Of a DNA stretch of 25,283 nucleotides, positions 22,162 through 25,283 are shown piece by piece (position 1 is the stretch's first letter; the number at the start of each line of letters is the position of its first letter). Location of the stretch: positions 1 through 25,283 of the forward strand of contig CANDFO010000031.1 of the NCBI GenBank assembly GCA_947384055.1, written 5' to 3'. The stretch comes from an uncultured Flavonifractor sp. Its GTDB lineage: Bacteria > Bacillota > Clostridia > Oscillospirales > Oscillospiraceae. The position numbers and the translations under genes were made by a program. Below the pieces are notes generated by a model. The model ran no database searches. It was given only the letters and a program-made list of their open reading frames with translations, and was not told where the DNA came from.

Positions 22162-23364
22162 ATGGCGAAGAGAAACGCGAAGGCGCAGAAGAGCAATGAG
22201 CTGGATGGGGCGGAATTTTTCGCGGCCATCAGTATGATTGAGCAGGAAAAGGGCATCCCCAAAGCGTATATGATTGACAAAATCACTCAGGCCCTGATCT
22301 CCGCCTATAAAAAGGACCACGAGGGGGCGGGGGACAACGTCATGGTGGACGCGAATGAGGCTGCCGGCACCGTGCGGATGTTCATTAAAAAGGAAATTGT
22401 GGATGTGGTGGACGACCCGGACACCGAGATGAGCCTGGAGGAGGCCCGGCAGAAGCTCCCCATCGCCTCTCTGGGAGATGTGGTGCGCATTGAGATCAAG
22501 ACCCGGGACTTCGGCCGCATCGCCGCCCAGACCGCCCGCCAGGTGATTATACAGGGAATGCGCGAGGCGGAGCGGGGCATGGTCTACGATGAGTTCAGCT
22601 CCAAGGAGCATGAGATTCTCACCGGCGTCATTACCCGCATTGACCCCCGCTCCGGCGGAGCCAGCCTGCGCATCGGCTCCGGCGGGGAGGCGACCGAGGC
22701 CTTTCTTTCCGCCGGCGAGCAGGTACGGGGGGAGACTTATCAGGAGGGTATGCGCCTGAAGGTCTACGTGGTGGAGGTCCGCCGGGCCAACAAGGGGCCC
22801 CAGGTGCTCATCTCCCGCACCCATCCCGGTCTGGTCAAGCGGCTGTTCGAGCTGGAGGTGCCCGAAATCTACGACGGCACCGTGGAAGTCAAGTCCATCG
22901 CCCGGGAAGCCGGGAGCCGCACCAAGCTGGCGGTATGGTCCGCCGACGAGAATGTGGACCCCATCGGAGCCTGCGTGGGCCCCAGGGGGCAGCGGGTCAA
23001 CAACATTGTGGAGGAGCTCAAGGGCGAGAAGGTAGACATCGTCAAGTGGTCTGAGGACCCCGCCGTCTACATTGCCGCCGCCCTGTCTCCGGCAGATGTG
23101 CTCAGCGTCTCCACGCACAGCGAGACCAAAACCTGCCGGGTCGTGGTTCCCGACGACCAGCTCTCTCTGGCCATCGGCAAGGAGGGGCAGAACGCCCGGC
23201 TTGCCGCCAAGCTCACCGGCTGGAAAATTGACATTAAGCCCGCCTCCTCCCCGGAGCCCGAGGCGGAGCCGGAAGAGGACACAAAGCTGCTTCCGGAGGA
23301 CGGGGAAGCGGCTGGAACCGCCCCTGACGCTCTGGAGCCCGCTCTGGAAGAGCCGGAGGCTTGA
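22162..23364 (+). CDS. nusA: Transcription termination/antitermination factor NusA
   Basis: A 400-aa RNA-polymerase-binding factor for pausing, termination and antitermination. The N-terminal polymerase-binding domain covers about 1-145 (FFAAISMIEQEKGIPKAYMI, then LGDVVRIEIKTRDFGRIAAQ). An S1 domain follows (EHEILTGVITRIDPRSGGAS), then two KH domains (DPIGACVGPRGQRVNNIVEE and LSLAIGKEGQNARLAAKLTG). The last 40 residues are acidic and rich in Glu and Pro, without the repeats of enterobacterial NusA, as usual in Firmicutes. AGGAG-type site upstream. Confidence 0.97.
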   Translation: MAKRNAKAQKSNELDGAEFFAAISMIEQEKGIPKAYMIDKITQALISAYKKDHEGAGDNVMVDANEAAGTVRMFIKKEIVDVVDDPDTEMSLEEARQKLPIASLGDVVRIEIKTRDFGRIAAQTARQVIIQGMREAERGMVYDEFSSKEHEILTGVITRIDPRSGGASLRIGSGGEATEAFLSAGEQVRGETYQEGMRLKVYVVEVRRANKGPQVLISRTHPGLVKRLFELEVPEIYDGTVEVKSIAREAGSRTKLAVWSADENVDPIGACVGPRGQRVNNIVEELKGEKVDIVKWSEDPAVYIAAALSPADVLSVSTHSETKTCRVVVPDDQLSLAIGKEGQNARLAAKLTGWKIDIKPASSPEPEAEPEEDTKLLPEDGEAAGTAPDALEPALEEPEA

Positions 23365-23435
23365 GTTTCTGAATCGAAATCGGTCCGGGCGGGATGCTCC
23401 GCCGGGCCGCAGGATGATAGAAGGGAGGCCCTGCC

Positions 23436-23708
23436 ATGCCGAAGAAAATACCCCTGCGCCAGTGTGTGGGCTGCCGGGAGATGAAGCCCAAAAAAGAGCT
23501 CATCCGGGTGGTCAAATCCCCGGAAGGTCAGGTCTCCCTGGATTTCAAGGGGAAAAAGCCCGGCCGCGGGGCCTATGTGTGTCCCCGGGCGGAGTGCCTG
23601 AAGCGGGCCCGGAAAGCCCGGGCGCTGGAGCGGGCCTTTTCCGCCCCCATGCCCGATGGGGTCTATGAGGCTTTGGAAGCGCAGATGGAGGAGGGACCAG
23701 ATGGATAG
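23436..23708 (+). CDS. rnpM: RnpM/YlxR family RNA-binding protein
   Basis: A 90-aa basic protein, DUF448/YlxR family. It begins PLRQCVGCREMKPKKELIRVV, then has the GRGAYVCP block with the second cysteine and LKRARKARALERAF. B. subtilis YlxR was recently renamed RnpM because it binds and modulates RNase P. It has a GGGAGG site, and its stop overlaps the start of ylxQ by 8 bp. Confidence 0.94.
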   Translation: MPKKIPLRQCVGCREMKPKKELIRVVKSPEGQVSLDFKGKKPGRGAYVCPRAECLKRARKARALERAFSAPMPDGVYEALEAQMEEGPDG

Positions 23709-24279
23709 CGTACTGCATCTGCTGGGTATCGCCCGAAAAGCGGGACGCCTGGAGATAGGGGAGGAGCCCGTAGGGGCCGCTGCCCGGAGCCGTCAGGCCC
23801 GGCTGATCGTAGTGGCCGGGGACGCGGCGGACAACAGCGTCCGCCGGGCCGCCCATTTCGCCCGGCAGGGGGGAGACATTCCCTGGCTGCGGGTTCCCTA
23901 CGCCAAGGGGGAGCTGGGGGGCGCCGTGGGGCGGAGCGCCTGCGCGATGCTGGCCCTGACCGACGCGGGTCTTGCTTCGTCACTGGCGGAAAAGCTGGCT
24001 GCCTCCAACCCCGCCGCCTACGGCCCCACTGCGCAGGACCTCTCCGTCCGGGCCCAGCGCATTCTTCAGCGCCAGAAGGAACAGCGGGCCCATGAGAAGA
24101 AGCTCCAGCGGGGCAGGCGCAAGCCCTGGGCTCCGCCGCCTGCGGAGCCCCCCACAGACCGGGGTACGAAGCGTCCCACCCGAAAGAAGGACGTCCGCCC
24201 GCCGGACAAACGGGGCGGCACAGCGCCCAAGCGCCCCGGTCCCAAGGGTATTGTCTCCGTCAAGAAGAAAGCGCCATGA
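23701..24279 (+). CDS. L7Ae-family ribosomal protein YlxQ with long basic tail
   Basis: A 192-aa protein. Residues 1 to about 105 are the L7Ae/L30e/S12e/Gadd45 fold (LHLLGIARKAGRLEIGEEPV, then ARLIVVAGDAADNSVRRAAH and YAKGELGGAVGRSACAMLAL), which in the family binds kink-turn RNA. B. subtilis YlxQ is only about 100 aa. Here about 85 further residues follow, rich in Lys, Arg, Pro and Gly (for example QRQKEQRAHEKKLQRGRRK). The start is ATG 23701, overlapping the rnpM stop by 8 bp, with GGAGG 6 nt upstream. The tail runs in frame to the stop with the same GC-rich codon use, so a frameshift artefact is unlikely. Confidence 0.88.
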   Translation: MDSVLHLLGIARKAGRLEIGEEPVGAAARSRQARLIVVAGDAADNSVRRAAHFARQGGDIPWLRVPYAKGELGGAVGRSACAMLALTDAGLASSLAEKLAASNPAAYGPTAQDLSVRAQRILQRQKEQRAHEKKLQRGRRKPWAPPPAEPPTDRGTKRPTRKKDVRPPDKRGGTAPKRPGPKGIVSVKKKAP

Positions 24280-24319
24280 AAACAGCGGCAAGCATGAGAA
24301 AAGAGAAATCCGGCTTGCA

Positions 24320-24360
24320 CCAATTAGAAAGGACAGCGCTCCGCTGTGTTTTCTAATTGG
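24320..24360. promoter_or_regulatory. Intercistronic stem-loop between ylxQ and infB
   Basis: CCAATTAGAAA (24320-24330) pairs with TTTCTAATTGG (24350-24360). After a 2-bp internal loop, ACAGCG pairs with CGCTGT around CTC. There is no T-run, so this is not an intrinsic terminator. It ends 28 bp before the infB start and could be an RNA-processing or stability element, or a protein-binding site. Confidence 0.6.
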
Positions 24361-24388
24361 CGCAGGCCCGCCAGTGGAGGTGGCTTTT

Positions 24389-25283
24389 TTGCTGAACAAA
24401 TATCGAGTTCATGAGGTGGCCAAGGATTTTAAAAAGAATTCCAAGGTGATCACCGATATTCTCACCAAGTACGCGACCACGCCCAAGAACCATATGCAGG
24501 CTCTGGACGACCGGGAGCTGTCGCTGATTTTTGAGAGTCTCACCCAGAGCAATCAGGTGGAGAGCATCGAGAGCATCTACGCCGACGTCTACCGGGAGCC
24601 CAAGGCCCCCGCGCCCAAGGCGGAGGCCAAGGAGAGCCGGGAACCCAAGGACGCCCCCAAAGAGGCCCCGGCCAAGAGCGCCCCCTCTCAGGGCGGCAAG
24701 GGCGGCGGCCACGGTCAGAATGCTCCCAAAGGGAGCGGCAGGCCCGGCGGACAGCCCTCCGCCCCGGCCAAGGGCGGGCAGAACCAGCAGCCCCAGGGCA
24801 AACCCCAGAATCAATCCCAGCCCCAGGTTCAGCAGCCCGCCCGTCCCACCAGCCGGATTCCCGAGAAAAAGGTGGTGGACACCCGCAAGGGCGGGAGCGT
24901 CAATCTGGAAAAGTACGACCAGCGGCTGGAGGAGCTGGCCGCCGGAAAGACCACCCAGATGCAGGCGGGCAAGCAGAAGTTCCAAGGCCGCAATCAGCGC
25001 CGGGGCGGTTTCCAGGGCAGCAAGCGCCGTCAGGAGGAGCAGGAGAAGCTCCGCCGCCTCCAGGCGGAGATCGCCAAGAAGACGCCCCTGGTGGTGAAAA
25101 TCCCCGACGAGATCGGCGTGGGCGAGCTGGCCCAGCGCATGAAAAAGACCGGGGCGGAGGTGGTCAAGACCCTGATGAAGAACGGGGTTATGGCCTCCAT
25201 GGGCGATATCATCGACTTTGACACCGCCGCCATCATCGCCGAGGAGCTGGGCTGCAAGGTGGAGAAGGAGGTCATCGTCACCA
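24389..25283 (+). CDS. infB: Translation initiation factor IF-2, N-terminal part (cut by window edge)
   Basis: The first 298 codons of IF-2. The start is best read as TTG 24389, because GGAGG ends 8 nt before it; GTG 24380 overlaps that site and no ATG fits. The N-terminal IF2_N domain is NKYRVHEVAKDFKKNSKVIT with LTKYATTPKNHMQALDDREL. A long linker rich in Pro, Gly, Gln, Lys and Ala follows (about 67-165), then a basic helix (KRRQEEQEKLRRLQAEIAKK). The second IF2_N domain then begins (PLVVKIPDEIGVGELAQRMK). The GTPase and initiator-tRNA domains lie beyond the window. It closes the visible part of the rimP operon. Confidence 0.95.
   Translation, partial: MLNKYRVHEVAKDFKKNSKVITDILTKYATTPKNHMQALDDRELSLIFESLTQSNQVESIESIYADVYREPKAPAPKAEAKESREPKDAPKEAPAKSAPSQGGKGGGHGQNAPKGSGRPGGQPSAPAKGGQNQQPQGKPQNQSQPQVQQPARPTSRIPEKKVVDTRKGGSVNLEKYDQRLEELAAGKTTQMQAGKQKFQGRNQRRGGFQGSKRRQEEQEKLRRLQAEIAKKTPLVVKIPDEIGVGELAQRMKKTGAEVVKTLMKNGVMASMGDIIDFDTAAIIAEELGCKVEKEVIVT

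Overview
The window reads as chromosomal DNA from a GC-rich, probably anaerobic Firmicute of the Oscillospiraceae type (Flavonifractor / Pseudoflavonifractor / Oscillibacter-like). This is inferred from four things: the Gram-positive gene order rimP-nusA-rnpM-ylxQ-infB, the DUF1846 and YwqG families, an iron-only-hydrogenase-like protein with DRTGG and HATPase neighbours, and Clostridia-like sigma-A promoters in otherwise GC-rich sequence. No species name can be given from sequence alone.

Layout. 1-2.3 kb (minus): a secreted TraB/GumN-family protein with its own promoter, then an N-terminally truncated DNA methyltransferase remnant. 2.3-4.3 kb (minus): a DUF1846 protein and a 54-aa protein that has its own promoter and terminator. 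4.3-5.0 kb: a gene-free stretch holding a 165-bp palindromic MITE-like element and the serA terminator. 5.0-9.3 kb (minus): a serine-biosynthesis operon serC - ywqG-like - ywqG-like - serA under one strong promoter. 9.3-13.6 kb: a plus-strand set of DRTGG protein, RsbW-like ATPase and hydrogenase-like iron-sulfur protein, then an opposite-strand pair (XRE-AbrB regulator and membrane acyltransferase), then a second DRTGG-like protein on the plus strand. 13.6-15.9 kb: a small secreted protein and, convergent to it, an NCS2 xanthine/uracil permease. 16.2-21.4 kb (plus): zapA, a U32 RlhA-like protein, dut, maf, mreC, mreD (cell division, RNA modification, nucleotide-pool cleaning, cell shape). 21.5 kb to the end (plus): the rimP-nusA-rnpM-ylxQ-infB translation/transcription operon, with infB cut by the window edge.

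How the genes fit together. serC and serA supply two of the three steps from 3-phosphoglycerate to serine, and the two YwqG-like proteins between them are unexplained. The DRTGG / HATPase / hydrogenase-like trio has the parts of a redox- or H2-sensing signalling module rather than of an enzyme, because the proton-relay cysteine of the H-cluster domain is replaced by alanine while the cluster-ligand cysteines remain. The reverse-strand regulator-acyltransferase pair looks like a cassette that landed inside that module. The last 9 kb is ordinary housekeeping, apart from a terminator-like leader hairpin before rimP, a long basic tail on YlxQ and an intercistronic hairpin before infB.

No tRNA, rRNA, CRISPR array, complete insertion sequence or prophage was seen.
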